Source: Dehalococcoidia bacterium
Lineage (GTDB): Bacteria; Chloroflexota; Dehalococcoidia; GIF9; AB-539-J10
Direction: 5' to 3'
DNA: 51,473 bases
NCBI GenBank assembly: GCA_007129495.1
Contig: SKVJ01000004.1
Location: forward strand, 1 to 51,473
The position numbers and the translations under genes were made by a program. Shown here one piece after another: positions 8,536 to 17,191 of this stretch (position 1 is the stretch's first letter; each line of letters starts with the position of its first letter). The notes beneath the pieces were generated by a model. The model was given only the letters and a program-made list of their open reading frames with translations, was not told the DNA's origin and did not search any database.

Positions 8536-8822
8536 ACAGATGTACCATTCTCGTCGATTACAAGTAGTGCAAGTACCGTTCTTGGTGTCACGTGTCTGCC
8601 TCAATCGTCTCCATGCCTGTCTTAGCTCCCTGACGCTTGGCCTTTATCGAAGTGCTTCAATGTCTGCCGTCCAACCGAAGATCCAGTTTGAGCAACCGGT
8701 ATTCACTGCGCTATCTTGGTATTGACAACTCCAAAAGCTTCCTCACAGCAACGATGACGGCATGACACGGAGTCTCAAAGCTCTGACAATATCGCTAGGA
8801 CTCACAGACAAAGGAGTGGACC

Positions 8823-9713
8823 ATGTTAGAAGCAGATTTCTTGCAGTCTGATCTCTTCGCACTCATAGTGGTGGCTTCCAGGATCTTCCTCGTTGTCCTC
8901 CTCGCAGTGATCATCCGGTTCGTCCTCGCCCGTCTCATCCGCAGAAGCATCAATATCCGCATACCCCTGATAGCGAAAGACGAGCCTGCACCACTCGCCG
9001 ATAGATCAAAGACCCTGTCCGCAGTACTGGTACAGGTCGTGACCGGAGTTGTCTGGGCTGTGGCGGGACTTATGATCCTCGGCGAGTTGGGCATGAACAC
9101 GGGCCCTGTTCTGGCAGCACTCGGCCTTGGTGCCCTCGCCATCGGCCTTGCCGCACAGAACATCATTCGGGACTATCTTCACGGCTTCTTCATTCTCACA
9201 GAGGATTGGTATCGCGTAGGTGAGGTTGCAGTAATCAGTGGTACTGGTGGACTCGTAGAGGGGATTTCCTTGCGGCGCACACTACTGCGTGACCTCAACG
9301 GAACGCTGCACATCATCCCCAACAGCCAGATCAATACAGCGAGCAACATGACGCGCGACTGGTCGCGCATCAATCTGAACGTAAGCGTTGCATACAAGGA
9401 GAACCTCACCCGGGTGTTCGAGGTCATCAACGAGGTTGGTCAGGAGATGCTGAACTCCGACGAGTGGGGACAATTCCTCATCAGCGCACCACGCGCAGAA
9501 AGGGTTGACAACTTCGGCGACAGCGGAATAGAGGTGAAGATACTTGCAGAAACCAAACCTATTCGGCAATGGGCGCTGGCCGGCGAGCTACGCCGACGCC
9601 TCAAGGCACGATTTGATGCAGAGGGTATCGAGATTCCCTGGCCCCATACGAAGTTGTACTTCGGAAACGAACTACAGTCAACTGCAGGGAATTTGCCCAC
9701 AGGCGCCGGGTAG
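8823..9713 (+). CDS. MscS-family mechanosensitive ion channel
   Basis: This 296-residue inner-membrane channel opens under membrane tension and releases solutes during hypo-osmotic shock. The N-terminus carries about three helices. The pore-lining helix and beta domain show the family signature (ALGLGALAIGLAAQNIIRDY, then LTEDWYRVGE). The domain after it contains IPNSQI and the C-terminal alpha/beta part. The length is typical of small-conductance MscS. The start follows AAAGGAG. It is monocistronic; the cupin gene converges on it from the other side. Confidence 0.93.
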   Translation: MLEADFLQSDLFALIVVASRIFLVVLLAVIIRFVLARLIRRSINIRIPLIAKDEPAPLADRSKTLSAVLVQVVTGVVWAVAGLMILGELGMNTGPVLAALGLGALAIGLAAQNIIRDYLHGFFILTEDWYRVGEVAVISGTGGLVEGISLRRTLLRDLNGTLHIIPNSQINTASNMTRDWSRINLNVSVAYKENLTRVFEVINEVGQEMLNSDEWGQFLISAPRAERVDNFGDSGIEVKILAETKPIRQWALAGELRRRLKARFDAEGIEIPWPHTKLYFGNELQSTAGNLPTGAG

Positions 9714-9748
9714 CGCCTTCGTCTGCAAGGGCGTATCAGACTCCGGTC

Positions 9749-10141
9749 CTACTGCCCTTGAGACATTTCCAGTCGCGCGAGAAGATCGAGGCGCGGTGGC
9801 GAGAAAATTTCGATCACCTTGCAGCCCGACTCGTGGGTATACGAGCCATGCTGCGCGCCCGATGGCACGGTCATGATATCGCCTGCCTTGATGCGGTAGA
9901 GCTTACCATCCAGTATCTCGTCGCGCTCACCTTCAAGTACAATCACTATCTCCTCCGGCTCATGACTGTGCACTTTGAAGGAACAGTGCGCATCCTGCAC
10001 TATGAAGCTGACGGTCATGTTGGTGGAGCCATACAGATGCGCCAATGCTCCGGGGCCCAGTTGTATCTGTGGCAAGGCCCAGCATCGCTTCACCCGCTTC
10101 ATCTCCTCTTCAGTTGCCCGTGTTTCAATCGGCTCCGTCAT
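9749..10141 (-). CDS. Cupin-domain protein
   Basis: This is a 130-residue single-domain cupin. Motif 1 (FKVHSHEPEEIVIVLEGE) supplies His, His and Glu ligands for a divalent metal. Motif 2 is IKAGDIMTVPSGAQHGSY with a further His. Such proteins may be small dioxygenases, isomerases or sugar-binding regulators, and the substrate cannot be deduced. I chose ATG 10141 because GGGAGGAAATGCG precedes it; the frame is open to 10240 without another RBS. It converges on mscS. Confidence 0.88.
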   Translation of the reverse strand: MTEPIETRATEEEMKRVKRCWALPQIQLGPGALAHLYGSTNMTVSFIVQDAHCSFKVHSHEPEEIVIVLEGERDEILDGKLYRIKAGDIMTVPSGAQHGSYTHESGCKVIEIFSPPRLDLLARLEMSQGQ

Positions 10142-10381
10142 CGCATTTCCTCCCGCAAAGATGTGTCTATTCACTACAATAGTACACTGGTCGAGCTTCA
10201 TTGCACACGTTGATGGAACTGGGACGAGTCCGGCATCCATCTCGTACGTATTTCCGGGTGTCAGGCCTTTTGAGCTATCATGTCACACTCAGTGCGTCTG
10301 CAACGGTGCGATAAGACTCTGTTCGTCGCCACAGACCATCCTGGCTATGGGATACATATAAGTGGATAAGAAGGAGGACAC

Positions 10382-10828
10382 ATGCAGTTGCCAGATTACA
10401 TCACTGTTGATGAGGTAAAACGGGTCTGCAAACAACTGGAGATTCGCGATTGGACTGCACTGAAAGAAGCGACCGTACTGCCCGATGAGGCCGCCAGAAT
10501 TCTGGCATTAGTTAACGTCACCAAGATGCCGGTTGTCGTGGAGGATTTCAAAACCGGCCTTGAGGTCGAACTCGAGCACGGCATGGTCTTTCCGGACGCG
10601 AATGTCACCAATAATCATCCGGTGCTGACCGGCAAGATAGTTATGGCACACTTCAAGGAATCGCTGGACTATTACCAGCGCCTCGCTGTCGCAGAGATCG
10701 AGGGTGACATGGCCAAGGCCGCTGCCGCCGGAGACGCAGGCAAGCTCATGGAGAAGTATCGCCATCTGCTTCAGGCCAGGCTGAAACTGGCCGAGGTGGA
10801 GGACCGAATCATGAGAATGGGTGCGTGA
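10382..10828 (+). CDS. DUF5661-like protein
   Basis: This 148-residue cytoplasmic protein carries the recognisable core FKTGLEVELEHG, then NVTNN, LTGKIVMAHFKESLDYYQRL, the pattern of DUF5661, a family of unknown function that also occurs in phage genomes. The C-terminus is helical and charged (AKAAAAGDAGKLMEKY onward). Its ATG follows AAGGAGG. A terminator hairpin follows immediately, so the gene appears to be a single-gene transcript. No role can be assigned. Confidence 0.75.
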   Translation: MQLPDYITVDEVKRVCKQLEIRDWTALKEATVLPDEAARILALVNVTKMPVVVEDFKTGLEVELEHGMVFPDANVTNNHPVLTGKIVMAHFKESLDYYQRLAVAEIEGDMAKAAAAGDAGKLMEKYRHLLQARLKLAEVEDRIMRMGA

Positions 10829-10830
10829 GT

Positions 10831-10862
10831 AAGCGAGGGGTCCGGATGAATCGCCTCGCTTT
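10831..10862 (+). terminator. Intrinsic terminator after the DUF5661 gene
   Basis: An 8-bp stem (AAGCGAGG pairing with CCTCGCTT) is followed by TATTTCTCC. It sits 3 bases after the upstream stop codon. The U tract is short but the position is right. Confidence 0.6.
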
Positions 10863-11197
10863 ATTTCTCCGGCCCCAACCGCCGGTACTGTTGTTCGGGT
10901 TCCAGTTTCACTACGATAGGCAGCAGCACGCCCTCTTCGCCTTCCGCACGGAGATATTCGTAGCGTTTTGTGCAGCTAAACCTTCATATCTGTGACAGAC
11001 AACGGTCATTCGTTGTTGTTCGATCGCTGGGTACTCTATCCAGTCACTCTCGCATGCCTCACCGGCGATTCTCGCCTCAGAGCAGCAGCGCCGAAGAACG
11101 GACCCGAATCAATGGGCCAACTCGATCATGCGCAGCACTGAATCCCGATGTACAATAGCATCGACGTGCCTGCATTATGTGGTAGTTACCAAACCAC
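10863..11197. other. Intergenic region with possible frameshifted small ORF
   Basis: This stretch of about 335 bases has no confident gene. On the minus strand, 10987 to 10861 reads as a 41-codon peptide beginning MKVSCTKRYEYL and ending EQQYRRLGPEK, if one T of the TTT in GGTTTAGC is removed. No RBS is visible, so this is weak. Confidence 0.3.
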
Positions 11198-11938
11198 CTA
11201 GATACAGCCGGGTGTCCGGCCAGCCTGACAACCCATGCGGCGTTCGAATGCGCTGTTCATCATAGAGACGAACTCCTCTTTGGAAAGAAGTGGTTGCCGA
11301 ACCGCCGCCAGCGTCTGCTCACTCATAATGCCGTTTCGTATCAGTTCGTCACCGCCCATTCTTGCCGCCTCAAGGACAGGTTGAAGATCGAATCCGTTCG
11401 CCTGCATAAACCGCAGCGCCAAACCGTGTGGTCGCAGCAATGCACCGGCGAAGCGCCTGTGATGCGAGCGAGCCAGATCAATCACCTGACTGACCAGCGG
11501 GTCGAAGGCGCCATCCTCATAGTAGCCGCATGTAGAGATGAGTGCCACTGCCTTGTGAGAAGCATACGGAGATGCGACATGACGGGTACGGCCGTTGTGG
11601 ATCTCAAAGCGAGGTGACAGCAGCCGCACCGTTCGCTCCATCAGGCGTACCATTAATTCAGTCATGCCTCCCACGTGGACGGGCGTCGACAAGACCCAGA
11701 CGTCTGCAAGAGCCATTCGGTCGATCAGGTCCGTGACACTATCCTTGTGAATACACACCCCCGGTGTCCGGTACCAGCAGTGCATCCTGCTGCAGCAGAT
11801 CTCCATGTCCAGATCGCGGGCACATACGCGTTCCACTTCAGCACCAGCTGCAAGGGCTCCGCCAACGAACTCTTCAAGGAGCAGTGCCGTATTACCGCTG
11901 TCGCCGTGCGGACTCCCATCAATCGCGATTATCTTCAT
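11198..11938 (-). CDS. Flavodoxin-fold NAD(P)H-dependent FMN reductase family protein
   Basis: This 246-residue protein begins with the FMN-phosphate-binding motif IDGSPHGDSGNTALLL. A Cys-rich segment (ICCSRMHCWY followed by VC) resembles iron-sulfur flavoproteins of the NADPH-dependent FMN reductase family, and a typical STPVHVGGM loop follows. It is probably a cytoplasmic flavin electron carrier or quinone/nitro reductase. The N-terminal start fits the family, although no strong RBS is visible. The cysteine spacing differs from the classical Isf cluster motif, so an Fe-S centre is uncertain. Confidence 0.82.
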   Translation of the reverse strand: MKIIAIDGSPHGDSGNTALLLEEFVGGALAAGAEVERVCARDLDMEICCSRMHCWYRTPGVCIHKDSVTDLIDRMALADVWVLSTPVHVGGMTELMVRLMERTVRLLSPRFEIHNGRTRHVASPYASHKAVALISTCGYYEDGAFDPLVSQVIDLARSHHRRFAGALLRPHGLALRFMQANGFDLQPVLEAARMGGDELIRNGIMSEQTLAAVRQPLLSKEEFVSMMNSAFERRMGCQAGRTPGCI

Positions 11939-12055
11939 AGTTCAACATAGTACAGCTTCGAGGCATGCAAAGACCAATGAATCCGGCCGTCTGATTGCAT
12001 CGAGGCTTCACACCAGGCATAATCGATGCACGCAGAAGTAGAAGGGGGTAAGGAC

Positions 12056-12208
12056 GTGTCCGACAAGACAATGGGTATCATTCTGCTGGTCCTCGGAATT
12101 GTGACTCTCATCTGGCCATCATTCGCCTACATTGTCGTTGGAGTTGGCCTCATTGCCATAGGTGTGCTGTTGCTGATGGGAAAGATGACACTAAAGATAC
12201 GCAGATAG
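12056..12208 (+). CDS. DUF3096-like two-helix membrane protein
   Basis: This is a 50-residue peptide with two adjacent hydrophobic helices separated by a Gly-rich turn (LIWPSFAYIVVGVGLIAIG), as in the DUF3096 family of tiny membrane proteins. I chose GTG 12056 because AGGGGG lies 8 bases upstream. It precedes the epimerase gene on the same strand. Function is unknown. Confidence 0.6.
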   Translation: MSDKTMGIILLVLGIVTLIWPSFAYIVVGVGLIAIGVLLLMGKMTLKIRR

Positions 12209-12289
12209 TAGAAGTCCATGCCACTCACAAGTGCAGTGGCGATGAACCGAATTCGCCGGGGTATTCCGTCTGGCAGGAGAACCGAATTC

Positions 12290-13255
12290 GTGCGAATACT
12301 TGTCACGGGTGGAACGGGCTACATAGGCGCTGAACTGGCGCGAGCGCTGCTCAATCAAGGCCACGATGTAGTTACGTTCGGTCCGTCGTCAAACCTCGGC
12401 CGTATCGCAGACATTGCGGACGATCTCACGGTCATACGTGGAACTCTGGAACATAAGGCAGAGGTCTTCAATACGGTGAAGGACCATCGCATCGAGCGCA
12501 TTTTCCATCTTGGTTCTATGCTGAGTACCCCGTCCCAGGCCAATCCTTGGGCGTCATTCCAGGTGAATGTGGTCGGCACGATGAACGTATTTGAGGCTGC
12601 CCGCCTGTTTGACGTGCCACAGGTCATATTCAGCAGCACCATCGGAACCTTCGCCCTCGGCGCAGCGAGCGTTGTCAACGACTTCACTATCCAACGGCCG
12701 ACCACGATGTACGGCTCCGGCAAGCTTTACTGCGAGTGTCTCGGCCGCTTCTACAAGAACCGTTTCGGACTCGATTACCGGGGTATTCGCTTCCCCTCCG
12801 TTATCGGTCCCGGCACCACGCAACGCACCGTCGCACAATACAACTCATGGATGATCGAGTATCCTGCGCTCGACAAGCCTTTCGAGTGCTTCGTAACGCC
12901 CGCGACCAGGGGCCCCGGGATGTATTTCAAGGACGCAGTCAGGTCACTTCAACTCATCGCCGATGCGCCCATCAAGTCGATTCAAACGCTTAATTACAAC
13001 GTTGGAGGGCTCTCCCCCACACCCACCGCATCGGATGTAGAGGCTGCAGTCCGTGAACACATCCCGGATGCCATGATCACGTACAAACCTGATCCTGCCA
13101 TTATGGAGTACTATGCCAGCGCGAAAGTTAAGGTCTTCGACGACTCGTATGCCAGGCATGAATGGGGTTGGACACCCGTCTTTGGTAGCCTCGGTGAGAT
13201 CGTATCGGACTTCATCACTGAGGTACGTACAAGCAGATCCAAGTACGGGCTGTGA
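12290..13255 (+). CDS. NAD-dependent epimerase/dehydratase (extended SDR)
   Basis: This 321-residue protein is an extended short-chain dehydrogenase. The nucleotide-binding motif TGGTGYIG lies at residues 6-13, and the catalytic Tyr-x3-Lys is in MYGSGKLYCE. The C-terminal substrate domain includes RFPSVIGPG. Relatives act on nucleotide sugars or, like L-threonine 3-dehydrogenase homologues, on small hydroxy acids; the substrate is not evident. I chose GTG 12290 because CAGGAGA precedes it and the Rossmann strand starts directly; an ATG at 12218 would add an implausible tail. No sugar-biosynthesis genes are nearby. Confidence 0.85.
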   Translation: MRILVTGGTGYIGAELARALLNQGHDVVTFGPSSNLGRIADIADDLTVIRGTLEHKAEVFNTVKDHRIERIFHLGSMLSTPSQANPWASFQVNVVGTMNVFEAARLFDVPQVIFSSTIGTFALGAASVVNDFTIQRPTTMYGSGKLYCECLGRFYKNRFGLDYRGIRFPSVIGPGTTQRTVAQYNSWMIEYPALDKPFECFVTPATRGPGMYFKDAVRSLQLIADAPIKSIQTLNYNVGGLSPTPTASDVEAAVREHIPDAMITYKPDPAIMEYYASAKVKVFDDSYARHEWGWTPVFGSLGEIVSDFITEVRTSRSKYGL

Positions 13256-13489
13256 TAATTGGCCCTCCGCCATTTCCCCACCATCGTGGATTCATCCCCC
13301 TCACCAGGTGTCGCCTATTTGGCCCTGAATTCAGGCGCGCCATGATCGTCATACGTAGGTCACTGACCGCACTTCCCTCTTTCGAAAAGATTCACAGGCT
13401 GGGGTCAATGTTTCCCGGGTCTCGGGCACGCTCTGGCAGGGATGCATTGCATGGACACAACAGACCGCGTGGAAACAATCAGCCCGGCA

Positions 13490-14833
13490 TCATAGTCGCA
13501 GCAGCGCGTGAGCCACACCGAAATAGACTCCAACACCCGATATATCCATTACCGTGGTGATCAGGGGCGCGGAGACCAGCGCAGGATCTACCTTCGAAAG
13601 ACGGAACAGGAAAGGCAACGCACTGCCCACAGCCGTCGCTAATACCGCAATAGTGACAAGCGTTAACGCAACAATCATTGATACCCGGGAGTCGCGTCCC
13701 AGCCAGAAGGCCCAGAGCAGCACAGCGAGCCCCAATGCCCCACCAAGCAACATTCCCACACTGACCTCACGACCGATTATCGCCAAGGCTTTGCGCGGTC
13801 GTATCTCGCCTGTCGCCAGACCTCTAATGACGACGGTGGCCGACTGAGCACCAATGTTGCCTCCCGTGCCAATGAGAAGTGGGATGAACGCAGCCAGCAG
13901 CACAACTTCGGCAAGCATCGCTTCCTGACCCGCGATGATCGAAGCCGTGGCCGTATTCACCACCAGCAACAGAAGGAGCCACGATATTCGGCGACGCACC
14001 ACGTTGAACACACGCGTGGTGAAATACCCTCGTTCAGTGCCCTGTACTGCACCGAAGCGGTAGATGTCCTCGGTCACCTCTTCCTCCATGATGTCCGCGA
14101 CATCATCCTGTGTGATAATGCCAACCAAACGCCCTTCACGATCAACTACGGGCACGGCAATAAGCTCATTGTCCCGCAAGACCCGAGCCGCCTCCTGACG
14201 ATCGCTGAATGTGAACACTTTCTTCGGACTGGGAACCGCAATCTCTCCTACCTTGCTCTCAGGACGTGCCAGTACCAATTCCGTCAGGGAGACTGTGCCT
14301 TCAAGGTGACGACTCGGGTCGATCACATAACACTCATATATCGTTTCTCTGTCCACTGCGAGCCGACGAATCCGATCCATCGCCTGTGCAACCGTCATAT
14401 TGCTGCGGAGGTCGACGAAGTAAGGCGTCATTTCACGCCCGGCCGTACCGTCCTCATAACCAAGCAACTGAAGCGTGACCTGACGCTGTTCCGAAGAAAG
14501 CAACCCCAGCAACCTGCGGGTAACGGATGCCGGCACCTCCTCCAGCAGTTCAGCACGATCATCCGGTGACATCGCCTCAAGCAACTGGCTGACCACCTGA
14601 TGCGTCATCGATTCAAGAAGACGATGCTGCGTCGGTCCGTCGAAGTCGTCGAACACCTCGACTGCCATGTCCTTCGGCAGGAGGCGAAACGCAACCGCCA
14701 ACTGCTCCTCAGATGCAGACTCAAGGAGTATGGCTACATCCAGCGGCTCCATCGACATGAGGCGCTCCCGAAGTGCCTTCAGGTTGCGCGACTCAATAAG
14801 CTCTTCGAACGTCCGTTCGTCTAGTATCTCCAC
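13490..14833 (-). CDS. mgtE: Magnesium transporter MgtE, copy 1
   Basis: This 447-residue protein is an Mg2+-gated channel/transporter. The N domain (about 1-130) contains ETAD-like helical repeats (SPDDRAELLEEVP). A CBS pair follows (to about 250, ending IITQDDVADIMEEEV), whose Mg2+ binding closes the pore, then five C-terminal membrane helices with GTGGNIGAQSATVVIRG. I chose GTG 14833 because GGAAGGA precedes it, giving the same length as copy 2. A long leader with an intrinsic terminator lies directly upstream. It is a close paralogue of the gene at 15348-16691. Confidence 0.95.
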   Translation of the reverse strand: MEILDERTFEELIESRNLKALRERLMSMEPLDVAILLESASEEQLAVAFRLLPKDMAVEVFDDFDGPTQHRLLESMTHQVVSQLLEAMSPDDRAELLEEVPASVTRRLLGLLSSEQRQVTLQLLGYEDGTAGREMTPYFVDLRSNMTVAQAMDRIRRLAVDRETIYECYVIDPSRHLEGTVSLTELVLARPESKVGEIAVPSPKKVFTFSDRQEAARVLRDNELIAVPVVDREGRLVGIITQDDVADIMEEEVTEDIYRFGAVQGTERGYFTTRVFNVVRRRISWLLLLLVVNTATASIIAGQEAMLAEVVLLAAFIPLLIGTGGNIGAQSATVVIRGLATGEIRPRKALAIIGREVSVGMLLGGALGLAVLLWAFWLGRDSRVSMIVALTLVTIAVLATAVGSALPFLFRLSKVDPALVSAPLITTVMDISGVGVYFGVAHALLRL

Positions 14834-15130
14834 TGTAGTTCCTTCCCCGGGTATCTCCCACTTCAAAAGAAATCGCCACCCTTACCTGTTCAGGGTGGCG
14901 ACCAGAACCTTGCAGCACTCCGGGTGCCCTATGGCCCCCTGCCACGTGCCGGAGACCGCTTGCCTGCTACCGTGCGGTCACTGCCGGCGCTAAGTCGCTT
15001 CGCACACCCCATCACTGCTGGGCGTAATCGCAAGTTTGCACACGTACGGTCGCCTGAATCGCTATCTGCTTCCATTTCTTCGAATGACCGTTGCTGATTC
15101 TCTTCCTCGGCCTTGAGGCGCAAGGTATGG
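14834..15130 (-). promoter_or_regulatory. Long structured 5' leader of mgtE copy 1 (candidate cis-regulatory RNA)
   Basis: About 295 bases separate the predicted promoter from the GTG start. The leader contains a nested stem (GCCGG pairing with CCGGC, enclosing GACCGC pairing with GCGGTC) near 14950-14990, and a strong intrinsic terminator just before the RBS. The block 15034-15084 shares TTCGAAG, GATTCAG and TGCAAAC with the leader of the second mgtE (16858-16904). I do not find the M-box consensus. This arrangement fits transcription attenuation by an Mg2+-responsive RNA, which is inference. Confidence 0.5.
14862..14901 (-). terminator. Intrinsic terminator inside the mgtE copy 1 leader
   Basis: A perfect 10-bp stem (TCGCCACCCT pairing with AGGGTGGCGA, 9-base loop) is followed on the minus strand by TTTCTTTT. 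It ends about 28 bases upstream of the GTG start, the position expected of an attenuator. Confidence 0.75.
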
Positions 15131-15137
15131 TTTGAAC

Positions 15138-15166
15138 ATTGTATGCTCCGCCTTTCCATCGGTCAA
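15138..15166 (-). promoter_or_regulatory. Promoter of mgtE copy 1
   Basis: On the minus strand TTGACC (15166-15161) and TACAAT (15143-15138) are separated by 17 bases, a near-consensus sigma70-type promoter. The same two hexamers occur upstream of mgtE copy 2. Confidence 0.65.
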
Positions 15167-15347
15167 TGTCCTTCTCAGAAGAGGAATCTGACGCCTCGAC
15201 CAACATCGAGCGTTCGAGAATGCGTTAAGCCTTTGGAACGCTTCCGTTGCAGTTCGCCTCTTGTGCTTCCTCTGCATACGGGAGAGTTGCTTGCATATCG
15301 GAGAACACCGTCATCTCATAAGTCTGGAATAGCGGGAAGCATCGATA

Positions 15348-16691
15348 CTACGAGAACAGTATTATCTGTGCAATCACGAAATACAGTATGACACCAGCTA
15401 TATCCATTACTGTCGTAATGAAGGGCGCCGATACCAGCGCCGGGTCGACTTTGACAAGGCGCAACAGAAGTGGGAGCGCGCTGCCAACTGCAGTAGCCAG
15501 TGTAGCGACGAGCAGTAGCGTTAACGCAACAACCAGTGATACCTGGGAATCACGCCCCAGCCAGTAGGCCCAGACGAGTACCGCCAGACTCAGTAACAGG
15601 CCCAGCACCAGTCCCACACTGACTTCCCTTCCGATTATCCACAATGCCCTACGCGGTCGTATTTCCCCGGTGGCCAGTCCTCTGATAACCACAGTTGCCG
15701 ACTGAGATCCTATATTACCGCCGGCATCGATGAGCAACGGAATGAAGACAGCCAGTAAGAGAACTTCCGCGAGCAGTTCTTCCTGAGCTGCGATGATAGA
15801 AGCTGTGCCGGTATTTGCGACCAGCAGGAGCAGAAGCCATGATATACGGCGACGAGCCACGCTCACGATCCGCGTGGTGAAGTAGCCGCGCTCAGTTCCC
15901 GGTACCGCGCCGAATCGGTAGATATCCTCGGTGACCTCCTCCTCCATGATGTCGGCTACATCATCCTGAGTGATAATACCAACCAATCGGTCTTCACTGT
16001 CTACCACGGGTACCGCCAGAAGGCGATTTTCCCTTAGTACTCGCGCTGCCTCTTCACGGTCGCTATGCGTGGAAACCCTCTTTGGATTGAGCCTCATGAT
16101 ATCCGCGACCTTACGGCCAGGATTAGCTAGCACCAAGTCTTTCAGCGAAACTGTACCTGTCAAGTGACGTTCCGCATCAATCACATAACACTCGTAGATC
16201 ATTTCACGGTGTACTGAAAGGTGACGTATTCGTTCCATAGCCTGGGAAACAGTCATGTCGCTGTGCAGATCGACGAAGTACGGCGTCATCTCGCGCCCTG
16301 CGGTTCCCTCGTCATATCCAAGTAGGTGCAGGGTTATCTGACGTTGTTCCGGTGACAGGAGACCGAGGAGTCTCCGTGCAACAGTTGCAGGCACTTCCTC
16401 CAACAATTCGGCCCGGTCATCGGGCGACATTGCCTCCAGGAGTTGACTCACCGCACGATTGGCCAATGACTCAAGCAGACGGTACTGTGTCGCACTGTCG
16501 AAGTCATCGAACACCTCGACGGCGAGCTCTTTGGGCAAGAGGCGAAAGGCGAGCGCCAATCGCTCTTCAGATGTCGCCTCAAGGAGTATGGCGATATCCA
16601 AAGGTTCCAGAGTCATGAGGCCCTCTCGGAGGGACTTCAGATCTCTGGCCTCGATGAGTTCTTCGAAAGTCTTCTCGTCCAGTGTCTCCAT
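15348..16691 (-). CDS. mgtE: Magnesium transporter MgtE, copy 2
   Basis: This 447-residue paralogue of the downstream gene has the same order of N domain, CBS pair (IITQDDVADIMEEEVTEDIY is identical) and five membrane helices (AGGNIGSQSATVVIRG). Differences are scattered, so both copies look functional rather than one decaying. I chose ATG 16691 because GGAG lies 9 bases upstream; the frame is open to 16823. It has its own promoter and leader. Two independently transcribed MgtE transporters may differ in regulation or in affinity for Mg2+ or other divalent ions. Confidence 0.95.
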   Translation of the reverse strand: METLDEKTFEELIEARDLKSLREGLMTLEPLDIAILLEATSEERLALAFRLLPKELAVEVFDDFDSATQYRLLESLANRAVSQLLEAMSPDDRAELLEEVPATVARRLLGLLSPEQRQITLHLLGYDEGTAGREMTPYFVDLHSDMTVSQAMERIRHLSVHREMIYECYVIDAERHLTGTVSLKDLVLANPGRKVADIMRLNPKRVSTHSDREEAARVLRENRLLAVPVVDSEDRLVGIITQDDVADIMEEEVTEDIYRFGAVPGTERGYFTTRIVSVARRRISWLLLLLVANTGTASIIAAQEELLAEVLLLAVFIPLLIDAGGNIGSQSATVVIRGLATGEIRPRRALWIIGREVSVGLVLGLLLSLAVLVWAYWLGRDSQVSLVVALTLLLVATLATAVGSALPLLLRLVKVDPALVSAPFITTVMDIAGVILYFVIAQIILFS

Positions 16692-16946
16692 GCCACACAT
16701 CTCCACATGTAGTCGCACCGGTAGATAGTGCACCGGCACCAGCGCAAAAAGGAGATCTCCGCCGCGGGCTGACCGAGAGTGGAACTCCAGATGCTCTGCA
16801 ACGGATTGCAGACCATCCTGCAACGCGTTTCTTCGTCAGTCGGGTCACATAATGGCGGTTTGCAGGCGACTTTCTGAATCGATGCGATCGACTCATCCTT
16901 CGAAGAGTTCGCAATCGCTTCGATGTGCGAACCGACCAACGCCGCC
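16692..16946 (-). promoter_or_regulatory. Long 5' leader of mgtE copy 2 (candidate cis-regulatory RNA)
   Basis: About 255 bases lie between the predicted transcription start and the coding start. The block 16858-16904 matches the copy 1 leader at TTCGAAG, GATTCAG and TGCAAAC. A T run (TCTCCTTTTT, around 16750) follows GC-rich sequence, but I cannot draw a clean terminator stem. It is probably homologous to the copy 1 leader; its function is inferred. Confidence 0.45.
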
Positions 16947-16953
16947 CCGTCGC

Positions 16954-16983
16954 ATTGTATGCCACGCCACTGAACCGGGTCAA
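16954..16983 (-). promoter_or_regulatory. Promoter of mgtE copy 2
   Basis: On the minus strand TTGACC (16983-16978) and TACAAT (16959-16954) are separated by 18 bases. Both hexamers are identical to those of copy 1. The roughly 210 bases from here to the SDR start at 17192 hold no gene that I can see. Confidence 0.6.
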
Positions 16984-17191
16984 AGCACTGGCAACATCAC
17001 GGGCTGCCATGACAGACAATCATTCGCTACGACGAGAAGGACCGTCACCGCAGACGTTGACGGAACTCCTTCATCATCCTACACTGAGGAGCCAGTCGTA
17101 GGATGGATGATAGACTGATTCGTTCTCCGCGGCGACCACTCAAGGCGAGGGACGACATAGTTTTCTAATCACATACAAAGGAGAGCCTCCC

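Noticed and set aside
9701-9717. Small hairpin at the mscS stop as a terminator
   Set aside because: The stem is only five to six base pairs, contains the stop codon in its loop and has no T run.
14834-15130. M-box (ykoK) riboswitch upstream of mgtE
   Set aside because: The conserved M-box sequences (for example GTTAGGTGAGGC and GCTAAAGCTCT elements) are not present on the minus strand.
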